Origin: Pollenia angustigena
Taxonomy: Eukaryota; Arthropoda; Insecta; Diptera; Polleniidae
DNA: 64,000 nt
NCBI GenBank assembly: GCA_930367215.1
Contig: OV884056.1
Span: forward strand, 85,571,285-85,635,284
Direction: 5' to 3'
The notes below the pieces were generated by a model. That model did not search any database and was not told where the DNA came from. It saw only the letters and a list, made by a program, of their open reading frames with translations. Positions 10,828 to 22,668 of the stretch are shown piece after piece. Within the stretch, counting starts at the first letter, position 1, and every line of letters starts with the position of its first letter. The position numbers and the translations under genes are program-made.

Positions 10828-11831
10828 TAGGGAAGGGTAAATGGATACCAAAATCGATTTTCAATTTTTCGATCGACTTTTTTTATTACGGTTTTTGAAA
10901 TCGATTAATCGAACCTCAAAATCGATTTCAAAATCGTTAAAGATAAATTTGCAAACTCATACCTTATATCACAAAGGTGTATACACCAGCATTTTTTTTG
11001 GAAAACTACTAGATTAATTGAACTGAGATTTTTACAGTGTGTAGATATGACTACTTTTTATAATTTTCCTGCAAAAAGTGAAAATGTGTAAATTTTGAGA
11101 TCGCCTTTAGAGGAACAAGTGCATGTACATTTTACATATTAAAATTGTGTTCTTCTGTAGTCAATCAGGCCTGTCACATAAATTCATTCCGATCGAAAGT
11201 GGAAGTGATTTCGTATCTTGCTTTACATTAAACGAAATCACTTTTGATCGGATTTAATTCTGTGACAAGCCTGAATGTATGGATAGTATTTCAAAGGATT
11301 ATTACAGTAGTTCCTGATCGGTGGCGACTGTTTCTTTGCTAAGTTACTATTAAGTTAGTTTAAAAAAAACACGTTTGCATGTCGTTGATGCCATACAGAT
11401 GCAGATACATTTCCTTGTTATTTCGTATTTGTTAGGAAAAATTACATACTTTTTGTTTGTTCACTCTGCTTTTATAACTAGATTTAAATATCGATCACAG
11501 AGTCCGTATATTAAACTTGGAAGTATTTCAAGGATACTAATACGTAAATACAACTTTAAACTGGGAAAACTGCATAAGCATACCTACAGACGTATGTACG
11601 CACAAAAAAAAAAAAAATAAGTTCTATTGTGCATGCCCATAATTTATCGATTTAATTAAGATTAAAATTAAAAATTGCCAAAATTTTGATAAAAATAAAA
11701 AAATCGATTTTAAAAGCCCAATAATCGATTTCAGTATAAAATCGCATACGTAAATTCGATTGCAAAAAATCGATTTTTTTTATCACAAAATCGCTTTTCG
11801 ATTGGAATCGAAATCGATTTACCATTCCCTA
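10828..11831. mobile_element. hAT-type element, 1004 bp, perfect 8-bp target duplication
   Basis: ATGGTAAC lies directly on both sides (10820-10827 and 11832-11839). Terminal repeats: TAGGGAAGGGTAAATGGAT on the left, TAGGGAATGGTAAATCGAT on the right after complementing; both continue into ATCGATTTC blocks. The 8-bp duplication and TAGGG ends fit hAT elements. There is no transposase; an 81-codon ORF at 11375 has no recognisable motif. Confidence 0.85.
11166..11273. mobile_element. Short MITE nested in the hAT element
   Basis: Ends CAGGCCTGTCACATAAATTC and, complemented, CAGGCTTGTCACAGAATTAA, continuing into CCGATC-AAAGTG. About 108 bp, nearly all stem. Confidence 0.65.
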
Positions 11832-12404
11832 ATGGTAACAGTGTCTGCTAACCAAATTTTAAGAAAAAATTATAGGCTATAGTTTTTCCAACTGTAACAC
11901 TATTTGCCTGCGAAATTTCAAAAAAATCGGTTGATTGGTTACGAAGATATAGGGAGGGGGAGCTTTAAGCCCTCTTACCCTATTTCACACCCTATTCCTT
12001 ATTCTCTTTCAGATGTTACATTGTCTGCACGCCAAATTTTAAGAAAACCGGTTGATTAGTTTAGAAGATTGGGGAATGGCAGCTTTTACCCCTATTGCAA
12101 TATTTTGCGCCCTCTAGCGATATAAAATATACTCTACGACCTATTCTCATACCTAACAAATACACATAAAAAATTTCATAAAAATCGGTCAAGCCGTTTC
12201 GGAGGAGTTCAAAATGGAGGGCATTTTGTTGACATTTGTATGGGTATATAAAATTTATATACACATTTTTTTTATATACACATTTGAAGACCGTTGATAC
12301 ATAAAAACTTTGGTATTGACGTCACCTTCCACGTGAACTTTACAGAAACAAAATCGGTTCACGCATTTCAGAGAACATCAATTACTAACACAATGCAACT
12401 TATT

Positions 12405-13677
12405 ATACCCTTCACCACAGGTGGAAAAGGGTATACATATATAAGTTTGTCATTCCGTTTGTAATTTCTACAACATTGATCTTAGACCCTATAAAGTATA
12501 TAAATTCTGGGTCCTTATGAGGAGAGAAGTTGATTTAACGATATCCGTCCGTCCGTCCGTCCGTCCGTCCGTCCGTCCGTCTGTCCGTCTTACGTTTGAT
12601 ATGTGTTTTCCGGAGACTCCAGACATGATAGCGGCTACGTTGTTTTACATTTATGTCACATATAGTCCACCATTTCTTACTATTGAAATTCAGCCAGATC
12701 AGTCTAGCAATAGCTGAGATATGACCAAAAAACCACGACTGCCTCTAATTTTTCCAAAAAATCCCTTGTGGTTGTTGTATTTTTATTACTTTTTTCTGTA
12801 TATCTGGAGAACGGCAAGAGAGAGAAAATTAGGTACAAACATTTAGGTGATAAATACACACCATCCTACAAAATGTGGGCGGGATTGGAGAAGTAGGCGT
12901 GGTGCCTCTCATACAAAAGGTATTAAAAATTTTATAAAAACCTGAATTTTTTGACTGTGCCTTATATATCAAAAGATCGGAAATTTTTAATAGAAAATAT
13001 TTTCTGAAAAACTCGGGAAAATCGGTTCAGATACGAAAAAGTTATGACCAAAATATTAATTTTTTTTTTGATAAATACCCATTTTCAGGAACCATAGATC
13101 TTCCCGAGTCCAAGTTTTATAGCCAAAATAACTGGCAAATTTCTTCTTTAACACGCCGGTATATAAATCTGTCAAATCGGTTAAGAAATAGCAGAGTTAT
13201 GACCAAAATACTGAAATCCCAAAAATTACTCTTTTTTATAATTAAGTTTGTTTTTTATACCCTTCACCGAAGGTCCTACACCCTATAAAGTATTCTGGGT
13301 CCTTATGCAAAGCGAAGTTCAAATCCGGTTGTCGTCTCTTCTTCCAATCCCGTTATGGTTGCAACTAAAGGATTTGACTATAAGCGAAAAGTACTGTACT
13401 AGCATAATGCCCAATATGATTTTCGTTATCACCCTTCTTTATTATTTCATATATTTAACGAAATAATTTTAACAAATAGAAACTAAAAACTATTTAAAAA
13501 AAAATATTTACCAGTTTTCGCTTTTTAAATTTCATTTATAATGAAGTTTTAAGTATTGTAAATATGTATGTAGTATATGTATATGTAAAAATTATTTAGT
13601 TGCTCTCTATTCTACTCGCACAATGGTGAAGGGTATATAAGATTCGTCACAGCGGAATATAGCACTCTTACTTGTTT
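12405..13677. mobile_element. mini-me-like element with (GTCC)n tract
   Basis: Begins TATACCCTTCACCACAGGTG, then GTTTGTCATTCCGTTTGTAA and a (GTCC)7 tract at 12546-12590, and ends GGTGAAGGGTATATAAGATT ... CACTCTTACTTGTTT. Dipteran mini-me elements are known for GTCY and TA microsatellites. A second, shorter start (TATACCCTTCACCGAAGG) at about 13256 suggests a nested copy. No coding capacity. Confidence 0.65.
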
Positions 13678-13679
13678 GT

Positions 13680-14260
13680 ATATACAATAGAAAAGCTAAA
13701 AAAAACCTCACAAGTTGCTTTCAAGAGTAAACAAAATAAAACATTACATTTACACTTCAAATTGACATTAAATACTTATGTATTTAATTTCTGGGCTTTA
13801 CTTCTTAAACGAAATATTGCTTCACATTACCATTACAATGCTTGCTCTTGCTGACTAGGCAAACAACTTTAAATGTTTTTTTATTCCAAAGTTATGAAAA
13901 AATAATAAGTTTTTTTTTTAAATCATCAAAATATGTACATATTTTGTCTTGGAAAATTTATTATTTCTCTTATTAGATATTTACTATAAAATTCTAAAAT
14001 TTTACCATAAATTAATGCAATTTTAATGGCACGAATCGAAATTATTTTGTTAATAAAAAAAACTTAAAATTTAAATTTAATAACATTTAAATTGAACTCA
14101 ATTATGAATCAAAAGTAGATGTACACATTTTGGAATAAAGTAGAACGTTTTTTTTTCGAAAATTGTTATTTAAGTAAATTAAAGGAATCTAAATTTTTTA
14201 AAAAAAGGCCGAGTCACATAGAATCCTTTGTACTTTATGCGTTACTTATTTCAACTAACA
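13680..14260. other. No gene seen
   Basis: AT-rich intron with poly-T and poly-A runs. The 60-codon ORF at 13672 is built of low-complexity codons and starts in the end of the mini-me-like element. Confidence 0.4.
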
Positions 14261-14401
14261 TTAGGTGCGTTTGAGTACTTTTACAGTAAAATGCAGTAAA
14301 TGAGTAAACTAAAAAATGTTCTCTCACAAAAAGCTGTTGGCCAAAAAATACGCGAACGCAAAATTAGTTAAAATTCGTAAAATAAAGGCAACGGCTGATG
14401 G

Positions 14402-14796
14402 CAAGGCGAATTCATTTTTCAGTTGGCGTTGAAAGCACAGCTGTGCTACTTTTTTTTTTTTTTAAATTAGAGAGAGAGGAATGTCAAAAGTTAAGCTTCG
14501 TACAGACGATGGTCAGATATTACAATATTGTCATTTTTCTGACAATGGTGCCGTTGTCAGATGCATTAATTTTACACATCTGCAAATGAAAATGAGCTTA
14601 CAATGTTCAGACAGTTGCAAGACATTTTTAGGCAATTTTAATTACAACATTGTAAGATCTGACCATCGTCTGTACGAAGCTTTACTTGTGTTTTTGACAT
14701 ATCGACTAACGAAAGCAGCAACAAAATACATTGTTGTGTTTTTGGTGTTGTTACTTGTTGTAGTATCGACACCACCGTTTACATGAATTCGCCTTG
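14402..14796. mobile_element. hAT-type MITE, 395 bp, 8-bp target duplication
   Basis: GCTGATGG flanks it exactly (14394-14401 and 14797-14804). Ends CAAGGCGAATTCAT and ATGAATTCGCCTTG. The inside is itself a near-palindrome (14475-14703): TGTCAAAAGTTAAGCTTCGT with CAGACGATGGTCAGAT, and their complements. The two ORFs of 63 and 101 codons lie wholly in this palindrome and are not genes. Confidence 0.85.
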
Positions 14797-15250
14797 GCTG
14801 ATGGCAAATAATTGAAGTGTTGAAAAAATGTTCACACTTTTGACTACTTAACTCGTGTTCTTATCGGTACTCGATTAAATACTTTTTATAACACGAAAAT
14901 TTTTGGAAAATACAAACAAACTATGTTATGTAACCTTTCATATTTGTTTGTTTTTTATTTTATTTGATTTTACTAATTTAAAGCGGGTTAAATTTTTGCT
15001 ATTGATTACTTAAGTACCCAAATACTTCACACTTTTACAACTCTAAAAAATTAACATAACAAAAAAAATTTCAAAAGTTTGTATTTATCCAAATAAATGC
15101 TTCACAAACAGTGATGCCAACTATTTGAGAGCAAAAAGCACTTTAAAAAGCACTATTTCGAACAAAAAAAACGTTAAAAAGCCCTAAGGTATTTTTACAA
15201 TTTAATTAAACACAAAACAAGTTTCACTCGGCTGTGCAAAATAATACATA

Positions 15251-15749
15251 CAGTGCTGTCTGGGTAGAGTGAACTAATTTTTGCAGAGCGATTTCACTAT
15301 ACCCAGGTTGTTCACTAAATCAAGGTTGAATTTTTTTTCATTTAAAAAAATAATTAATTTATTTTAAATGCATTTATAGGTTATAAATTTTATTTATTTT
15401 CATGTAATTCTGAAGTTTAAATTTATGACCATTTATTCAGAAATTAACTTTGAGACACGACCTTAATGGAACATGCGCGCAGACTGAAATAAACAAACAC
15501 TTCATAGAATGCGCATTTGTGAGAGTAACTTGTCAACTAATTCTAAAAGAATCGTTACTTTTCCGTTATTTTTATACTCTTTATCATTGTTTTCCTCCTT
15601 CGCCAAACCTAAAAACTAACTTTAAAGTATGTTCACTCTATAGAGGTTCATGAGTGTTCACTCTACAGAGTAGTCAATGTAAACATTGTGGTGTTCACTC
15701 TAACGAGGTATTCATAGCATCGGGGGTTCACTCTACCCAGACAGCACTG
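15251..15749. mobile_element. pogo-type MITE, 499 bp
   Basis: Flanked by TA on both sides; ends CAGTGCTGTCTGGGTAGAGT and its complement. TA insertion with CAGT ends fits pogo/Tigger elements. No transposase. Internal short copies of GGTTCACTCTA and AGAGTGAAC near the right end add further small repeats. Confidence 0.75.
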
Positions 15750-16211
15750 TACCTCCAAAATTTAAAAAAATGCGACGGCTTTAAAGGGGTATTTTCATTT
15801 AAAATTTAATTTAAAAAAATATATTTACATTCGTATATAAACATTTTTAAATGTATTATTATTATTATCTTGAATAAAAATATCATCCAAATCACTTGTT
15901 TCACCATCAGCTGAGTTTGAATTGGCCATAAAACAGTTTTAAAGTAATACAGTGCGAGCTCGATTTTCGTAACTAGGAAAAATCGTACCTGTTGCAATTA
16001 CCGAAAATTTGCAATGACCGACCATTCTTTATTTTAATAAAAAACCTTATATTTTATCGTTTAAATAATTCTATATTAAAATCGTGCAAAGTTTAATAAA
16101 ACAATTGGCGTGTGATATTGTCCAACTATTTTAACCTATGTACGCCTCTGAATGAAGAACACACATAAGGTGTAAAATAGAAAAACATGTATGTTTGTAT
16201 TCTGATACTTA
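15750..16211. other. No gene; possible lone pogo-type end
   Basis: At 15949 TA|CAGTGCGAGCTCGATTTTCG looks like the left end of another pogo-type element, but I find no right end. The rest is AT-rich. Confidence 0.35.
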
Positions 16212-16719
16212 AGGGCATAATAAACCACACAAAATGCTTGGCAAACACACACATTATTTCCGTTTGGGGTGTGCCAATAAACAACACAAATATTTTCCGT
16301 TCAAACATTAATTTTCATTTTTGTTTTGTTTTCAATGAATGCAGATGCCAATAGTGCTGCGGCAATTTTGTTGCTTTTGGCTTAAAACGGAGAAAAAATT
16401 ATAAAATAAAATCAAAAAATTTAAAATAAACAGTTTTTAAACAACGAGCTGTTTTGTTGCAAGCAATACTACTAAAAAATTTTAATTTAATATTAAAAAT
16501 TAATTGAATTGAATTGAATACATTAAGCATTAGACGCCACAAAAAGTTTGACAAATATCCAACATGTCTGCCAAATATTAAAAATTTTTAATATTTCTGC
16601 AAACATTGCTTCAAATGTTTGTCCAAACAGCAAACACCCCAATTAACAACACAAAATGTTTGTACAAACGTAAAATTTTGACATGTTTGCCATGCCATTT
16701 GTGAGGTTTATTATGCCCT
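16212..16719. mobile_element. Harbinger-type MITE, 508 bp
   Basis: TTA duplication at 16209-16211 and 16720-16722; ends AGGGCATAATAAACCACACA and, complemented, AGGGCATAATAAACCTCACA. The interior has several copies of CAAACATGT/ACATGTTTG-like blocks. TTA target and length fit PIF/Harbinger MITEs. Confidence 0.75.
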
Positions 16720-16739
16720 TTAGTCAACCTTTTTGCAAT

Positions 16740-17317
16740 AGCACTGGAGGTAGAAGTGTACAACACGCGGTTAATCGGAGACGAGTGTCGTGTGTTTGAA
16801 AACTAAAGCGCACGAAAAATGGCAGGTTACACAACGCTCGTTATAAAAGCATTTTCTGTCAGCTGTTGTTAATTTATTAAAAACTTTGCTTATATCAAGT
16901 TACGGCTCCTTTTTTTTTGTTTTTAAAGTCTTTGCGTCCTTTTTCTATTTTTGAAACAGTGTCTACATTTTTAAAAAAATGTTTACTGAAAACAAATACA
17001 TAATTTTTTTACGATTGCTTAATATGTTGTCAACGCTAAAAAGTGTGACGTTTTGTAAAATTCCAAAAAGCACCATAAATAGTGCCAAAAGCACTAAGTT
17101 GGCATCGCTGCTCACAAACAACTTTAATTAATTAATAATTATTCACTTTTTGTTTTGGTTTAATTTTTATTTCAACGTTTCTTTTATTTAACAATTTGTA
17201 TATGCTTTTTATTTGTTACTTTTGTTTGTTTACCTTTTGAAACATGTTTTTTTTTTGATTTACTAAATTTTACTGCAAAAATTTCTGCAGCAAAAATTTG
17301 TAAATACTCGGACAAGA
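16740..17317. other. No gene seen
   Basis: A patch with somewhat higher GC (16745-16860) has a short ATG-led frame with no splice context I trust. The remainder is AT-rich. The blocks GTGCCAAAAGCAC and CCAAAAAGCACCAT near 17060 echo AAAAAGCACT near 15130, and the pair may bound an older element into which 15251-16719 were inserted. Confidence 0.35.
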
Positions 17318-17574
17318 CAAGGTATATTTATAGCAGGTAGTCTCGGAAAGCCAGCTGGTTATTTTTTATTTGCTTGTTTTGTGATACAAACTGGCAAAAA
17401 TTGTATAGAAACAAGTAAACAAGATTTTTGTATTTATCTTTTGTCTTTTTTGTCTCTTTTCAACTACTTTGCTTTTTGACAGTTCGTATCACAAAACAAC
17501 AATAAAAAGCCCTGTTGTTTGTTTTATTGTACAATTGTTGTAATCTCGCGGCTACCTGCTATAAATATACCTTG
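17318..17574. mobile_element. hAT-type MITE, 257 bp, 8-bp target duplication
   Basis: GGACAAGA flanks it exactly (17310-17317 and 17575-17582). Ends CAAGGTATATTTATAGCAGG and its complement. No ORF. Confidence 0.85.
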
Positions 17575-17639
17575 GGACAAGAACTGTCACTTTTCGCTCT
17601 CAATTTATGTTCTCATTTAATGCAAACGCAGTAAAGTTA

Positions 17640-18137
17640 AGTAAAAAATAGTAAAAACTTTTGTGTTCTCGAACGCAACTACTAACGTAACAACGGTGGA
17701 GTGGGGCACACAATGAATACTTTAACGATGGATATTTAATCAAGAACAAGACCATTTTATTTATTTATTTAATAATTACTTTTAATTATTTAAGCTTGAG
17801 GTCTTTTTATTTGTAAAAAATTATATTTATTTGTTTCAATATTTCGCTAACCTTTGGTTAGCATCGTCAGGAAATTAAATTTACAAATTTATTTTTTTTT
17901 TTTATATTTTATTTTTGCTGACACACAACACAAAAAATATTTTTTAAATTTTTTTAACGAATTTTTATAATCCTTTTGTAGCACTGTGTTATTTCCTCTA
18001 ATTGCCATTAAAAAACTTTTTTTGTAATACTCATGTTAAATACTTTTTTTAAAGCACTCATACCAGGGACGGAAGTCATGGTGCAATTGTACTTTTTTAC
18101 ATATACTTTGTCAAGCGGCTCAAACAATTGCAATATA
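17640..18137. other. No gene seen; shared AAGCTTGAGGTC block
   Basis: Mostly AT-rich. The block TTAAGCTTGAGGTCTTTTTA (17790-17810) also occurs in the fold-back at 31217-31457. Otherwise nothing. Confidence 0.35.
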
Positions 18138-18396
18138 CAGGCATGTTCTGAAAATCACTTTTTGTAAAAGTGATTTGAAATCACAAGAAGTTGTTCTGAA
18201 AAAAAAAAACTTTTTTCATAATTGTTATTTTAAACTGGTCGGTTAAGTGGTCGCCGATCAAAGATTCCTTACTTATATTTTTCCACAATTTTAAACCACG
18301 TTAAAACTTTTGTGGTTTCCAAAACACCCTTAAATCACAATTGTGTATTTAAAATCACATGTGATTTAAAATTTTGTGATTTTCTAAACATGCCTG
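18138..18396. mobile_element. MITE family E, copy 1 (TA target)
   Basis: Ends CAGGCATGTTCTGAAAATCA and, complemented, CAGGCATGTTTAGAAAATCA with TATA on both sides. The interior repeats GTGATTTNAAATCACAA. Second copy at 21004-21257. Confidence 0.75.
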
Positions 18397-18400
18397 TATA

Positions 18401-18786
18401 AAGGCTTAGTTACTCTTTACTTTCTGTTTCTGTTCTGTTACGAAATTGTAATAGTTACTTTTTCTGTAGTAACTTATCAGCCATTTATGACACATTTATT
18501 AGTTTTGCACCGTCCAATGTATTATTTCAATCACTTTAATGCAAATAAATTTGAAGAAATTAAATTTTGTGAATTCTTAAAATCAAAAAATAGTTTATTT
18601 CAACATAAATATGTATTTTTTATTATTTATTTTGCTGTCACTTACAATTACTAAGCAAGTTTTTGATTTTAACAAACTGAACCGCAACAGAACAGAAAAA
18701 CTAATCAATTTCATAGGCTTATTAATAACAAAAACAAATCAGCTGATTCGTAACAGAACAGAAAGTAAAGACTAATTCAGCCTTAA
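18401..18786. mobile_element. MITE with AAGGCTTAGTTACT-like ends
   Basis: Left end AAGGCTTAGTTACTCTTTAC then TTTCTG and TGTTCTGTTACGAA; the right end is the complement with a few changes. It starts immediately after family E. No ORF. Confidence 0.6.
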
Positions 18787-20080
18787 GGCGCAATTTTTTA
18801 TTGAATACATCAAAAATTAAACAAAGCCAACGCACACTTATGCGTATTTTACAATGCTGTCAACACAACAAAAAATATTTCCATTTGCGCAATATAAATT
18901 AAAAGTCTTGATTTTATCCAATATATTGTGCCATCTACTAATATGATATAGAAACAGCCAATTTAATCGTACAGTATCCATTATTGGATAATAATATTGC
19001 AAATGTATGGTTAACTTAAAAAGTATATGTTAATTCGATCCAAGCAATTGGTAGAGTGAATATCGATTGTCTAAAAAATTTGAACTTATTCGTCACGAAA
19101 CAGTAGATTTCGCGGAATTTAACATAAAAAAAACGTTAGAATCGAATCATGAGTCCTAAAATTATAATTTTTCGTCACTTTAAAGAGTTGTTCAAATAAT
19201 TGTAACAGTTATTCAATTACAACAATAGCCCAATTGAACATTGCCCATATAATATTGACTTCTTCGCAACTATCTGCCATTACGTAGTGGATGAATACCT
19301 AGTTCAAAAGCAAATTGCTTATGACAGTTTGTATTTAAATTGTGATCGGTGGTGTAAAGTAATATTAATATATTTATAATATTATGTAAAATGAAGTGAA
19401 ATTATCAATATTTGAAAAATTAAGTAGTCAAAATCAGGACCCCTCTAGATCCTAATGTTACCGAAAAGCGTTCTAGAACTCGGAAGTCTTAAAATGAGAG
19501 CGAAAAACATCCAAACTTATTCTTCGGGAAGAATAAATTTTTAACAACTTCTCATAAAATGTTTTAGAAATTATTGATAAATTGTCTTTTTTTTTAAAGA
19601 ATATTAGGTGATTTTTTGACACTGTTTATTTTTTTAATGACTTTAAAATTTTTTGCGTAAAATTAGTGCTTTTATTTAATTTTTCTAGTGAAAATGATCG
19701 TTATCAGTGAAATAATTTTGAAAAAGCATTAAAAAGAAAATTGTCTAGTTATAATTTTATGAAACTTCCATAAAATTCGCGCTTGACCAATTTGTGAATT
19801 TCTACAAATTCTTGTAAAAACAATTGCCCAAAGTTAAAAATCAGCTTTAAAAAATTAAAAACTATTTTAACTTATGTAAGTACATCGTTAAGAGTTGAAT
19901 GGGGAAACTATTTAGAATATTTTTCGTTTTAACCATTTGTTGAAATGTTGAAAGCTATTTTCCATCCCTGACTTCCACAAACATTTTTCCGTTAAGCTAA
20001 CAGCTGTACTGTTAAACCTGTCGTGTAGAAACGACCTTTTATTCTGACATTGAATTGACAATTCTTCAATTATTTTCATA
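18787..20080. other. No gene seen
   Basis: AT-rich intron without supported elements or ORFs. Confidence 0.4.
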
Positions 20081-20312
20081 TGGTTTTATTATTATTGTTC
20101 TGTTTACTTCTCTCCTACTGGTGTTTTTTTTTATTTGTGTGTTGTATGGAAAAAATTAACATTCTTTAATAAAACATTTAAATTATTTGTAAAATATAAT
20201 TAAAAAAAAAAATTCTTAAAGCAAAATTTAAGTTAATTTGAAAAATAAAAACAAGGAAAACATTTAAAGTCATAAAAATAAGTGAAAAAAAACCAAAAGA
20301 CAAATTTTAACA

Positions 20313-20343
20313 ATGCATACGGCTGTATTTTGGCGAAATGGAG
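20313..20343 (+). CDS. mtd: mtd candidate alternative first exon (10 codons)
   Basis: ATG at 20313 in a good fly context (TAACAATG) opens MHTAVFWRNG and one extra base before a GTGATA donor at 20344. This phase (1) is exactly what the GRAM exon at 33938 accepts, so splicing would give a short protein without LysM. The 200 bases upstream look like a fly 5'UTR (A-rich, no repeats) below a pyrimidine-rich stretch near 20100-20140. mtd is known in Drosophila for many promoters and isoforms. The donor is not ideal (G at +3, A at +4, T at +5), and such a short match could occur by chance, so this is a candidate only. Confidence 0.45.
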
Positions 20344-21003
20344 GTGATAAATTTCTTCTTTTTTTATTGACTTATTTAATTACTTTTCTACTTGTTTGTT
20401 TAAAACTATAATATATTGTTTTTTATAATGTATAAGTTGAAAGAAAATGTGCATACATTTTAACTTGTCTGGGTTGGTTGAAAAGGTACCATAATTTATA
20501 TGTTTAAATGTTCATTATACGTCAGCCCCTCTCAAGTATTCCAGTCGTTAAGCTGGTAGGTAGTGTTAATAAAAAACCTTGAATAACCAGTCTAAATTAT
20601 TACGATTTTTTGCTATTTACTTTAGTATTCAAATGTTTATCTCTTAGTAAGACCCCCTTCTAAATTTTCTTTAAAAATTTTGTTTTAGTTGTTTTTTTTT
20701 TTTTTTTGTTTTTAATTAACAAATGTCATATCCTACTATTTTTTAGGATTTAAGATAATATTGCTATTGCTCTCATTGTTATCTCACAGAAGTCACACCT
20801 TGTTGTTTCCAAAAGTTTTTTAGATTTTAGATGTTATAAATTTCAAGAATTTTGAAATTTATCTTCTAAATTTTGTGGCAAAGCCATAAAATATTTAGAT
20901 TGTGTCACTTTAGTTCTAATCTGTTGACTATAAAATGTATAGTCTTGTAATGCCCAAACACAGACGTGCTGTTTTTAATCTTATTTTGTTTTAGAAAGAT
21001 ATA

Positions 21004-21257
21004 CAGGCATGTTCTGTAAATCACAAGATTTCAAATCACTTGTGATTTTGAAATCACAATTGTGATTAGTGGGTGTTTTGAAAACACAAAAAATTTTAAC
21101 TTAGTTAAAAATGGTAGAGACAAATAAGCAAGTAATTTTAAATCGGCGGGCACTTGGCTGACTGGTTCAAAATAACAATTATGAAAGAAACGTTTTTTCC
21201 AGAACACCTTTTTTGTGATTTCAAATCACACAAAAAGTGATTTTCAGAACATGCCTG
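21004..21257. mobile_element. MITE family E, copy 2
   Basis: Ends CAGGCATGTTCTGTAAATCA and CAGGCATGTTCTGAAAATCA (complemented). Same palindromic interior as copy 1 at 18138. Confidence 0.75.
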
Positions 21258-21361
21258 CTAAAGACATTTTTTTTTAAGTTTGCCTTAGTTGTTTGCTTTT
21301 GAGAAGATTTTTACTTAAAATTGTATTTTTTGCATGGGAAATATGTATTTCCTTTTTTTTA

Positions 21362-21490
21362 AATATTCCTGACGATCTGGCCTAAGGAACCAGTGAAATG
21401 CGCATAGGAATAGTTTATCCCTACAACAATAAATTTTAGTTTATCAATAGTATGAAATGGGAATTTAGCACATTTAAACGAAACCTTGTT
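21362..21490 (+). repeat. Interspersed repeat R1, copy 2
   Basis: Shares CCTGACGATCTGGCCTAAG, GAAATGCGCATAG and GGGAATTTAGCAC with 1-163 and 38345-38500. More diverged than the other two. Confidence 0.55.
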
Positions 21491-22207
21491 AATTCGCGGT
21501 TTTTGTTTATTAGAAGATGTTCACGCAAATTCCTGTACCCCTACGATCAAAAATAGCGATTTTATTAAAGAAATTCAAACGCTAAAAATATTTTATTACT
21601 TACTTTGAAAAGTTTTTTTGCTTTTCCTTCAAAAAAAAAAAAAAAAAGAATTTAAAGCAGCGGTCACGGCTGCCAGATTTGACGATTTATCTTCATTAAC
21701 AATTTAACAATTAAACGATTTATACTCTAAATTTAACGCTTTTTCATATGAAAAATTTTGTACTAATTTCCAAAAGCTGTTAACATTATTTCGTATTATG
21801 TATTCGTTTATTTAGTTGACAGTAATTGTCACGTATAAGCATTTCATAATACAAATATAAATATAACAGTTTACGGTTGGGATTCTGGTAATAAATACAT
21901 GCTTCAAAAATTTTTTTAAGCACTGAATATTGAATATTTGCTTGCAATGCTTTATTGGTTGTTGGTTTGTCAACATAAACCAATAACTTAACATAGCCTC
22001 ATTAAAAGTGATCCAGAGGCGTTAAATCGCACGATCAAGGGGGCCATTAAACAGGACCATTTGCCGAAATAAAGTTGGCATCAAATTGATTTTTTAATAG
22101 ATCGATTGTTAAGCGGGTGCTATGGCAATTTGCACCCGTCTTGGTGCAACCAAATGTCGTTAATGTTTAGCTGAATAAATTTTGTCATTCCGTTTTTAAT
22201 TTCTATA

Positions 22208-22668
22208 CAGCCATGTTCTGGATATCGAACTCAAGTAAAATTGAAACTGCACAAATTTTAAAAACGATCTTGTTTTAAAGGTTCATAAAAAAAATCCGTT
22301 TCAACGTTTAAAAAACTGCAGTCAAAGTAGAAAAACTGCCATTTGTTCCACTTCTGCTTTTGTCATTGTCAAAAAAAATTTTGCTTTTACTTCTGATTCA
22401 TTTAATTCATTAATACAGTCGCTGTCAAACCAACTCAGAAAGCTATAAGTTGTATACAAATTTTCGTTTTTTGTTCGACAGTTTTTGGTTTCGACTGCAG
22501 TTTTTTTAACCATGTTCCGTTTTATATACGTGATACTTTAAGTACCACTTATATTTATTAAAATAACTCTAAAAATCATAAAAAACTACGGTAATTTTTG
22601 AAAAAAATTTAACTAAAAATTTCCTTCGATATCGATTTTCCGCGATTTCGATTTCCAGAACATGGCCG
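22208..22668. mobile_element. MITE family F with nested family C
   Basis: Ends CAGCCATGTTCTGGATATCG and, complemented, CGGCCATGTTCTGGAAATCG, with TA before the left end. Its interior at 22311-22507 is family C. Confidence 0.65.
22311..22507. mobile_element. MITE family C, copy 2
   Basis: AAAAACTGCAGTCAAAGTAG left end and the complementary CGACTGCAGTTTTT right end; interior as in 2806-2997. The 63-codon minus-strand ORF here is internal to it. Confidence 0.65.

Larger units (their letters stand above)
10766..12400. repeat. Dispersed repeat split by a hAT element
   Basis: The flanks of the hAT insertion (10766-10827 and 11840-12400) form one unit; the right part contains two similar blocks beginning GTAACA-GT-TCTGC and ending GGTTGATTGGTTA-GAAGAT, about 130 bp apart. 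Class unknown. Confidence 0.45.

Noticed and set aside
12541..12590. (GTCC)n as an independent microsatellite
   Set aside because: Its place inside TATACCC-bounded repeats fits the known GTCY tract of mini-me-like elements.
14398..14786. Two overlapping ORFs of 63 and 101 codons
   Set aside because: Both are in the palindromic hAT-type MITE.
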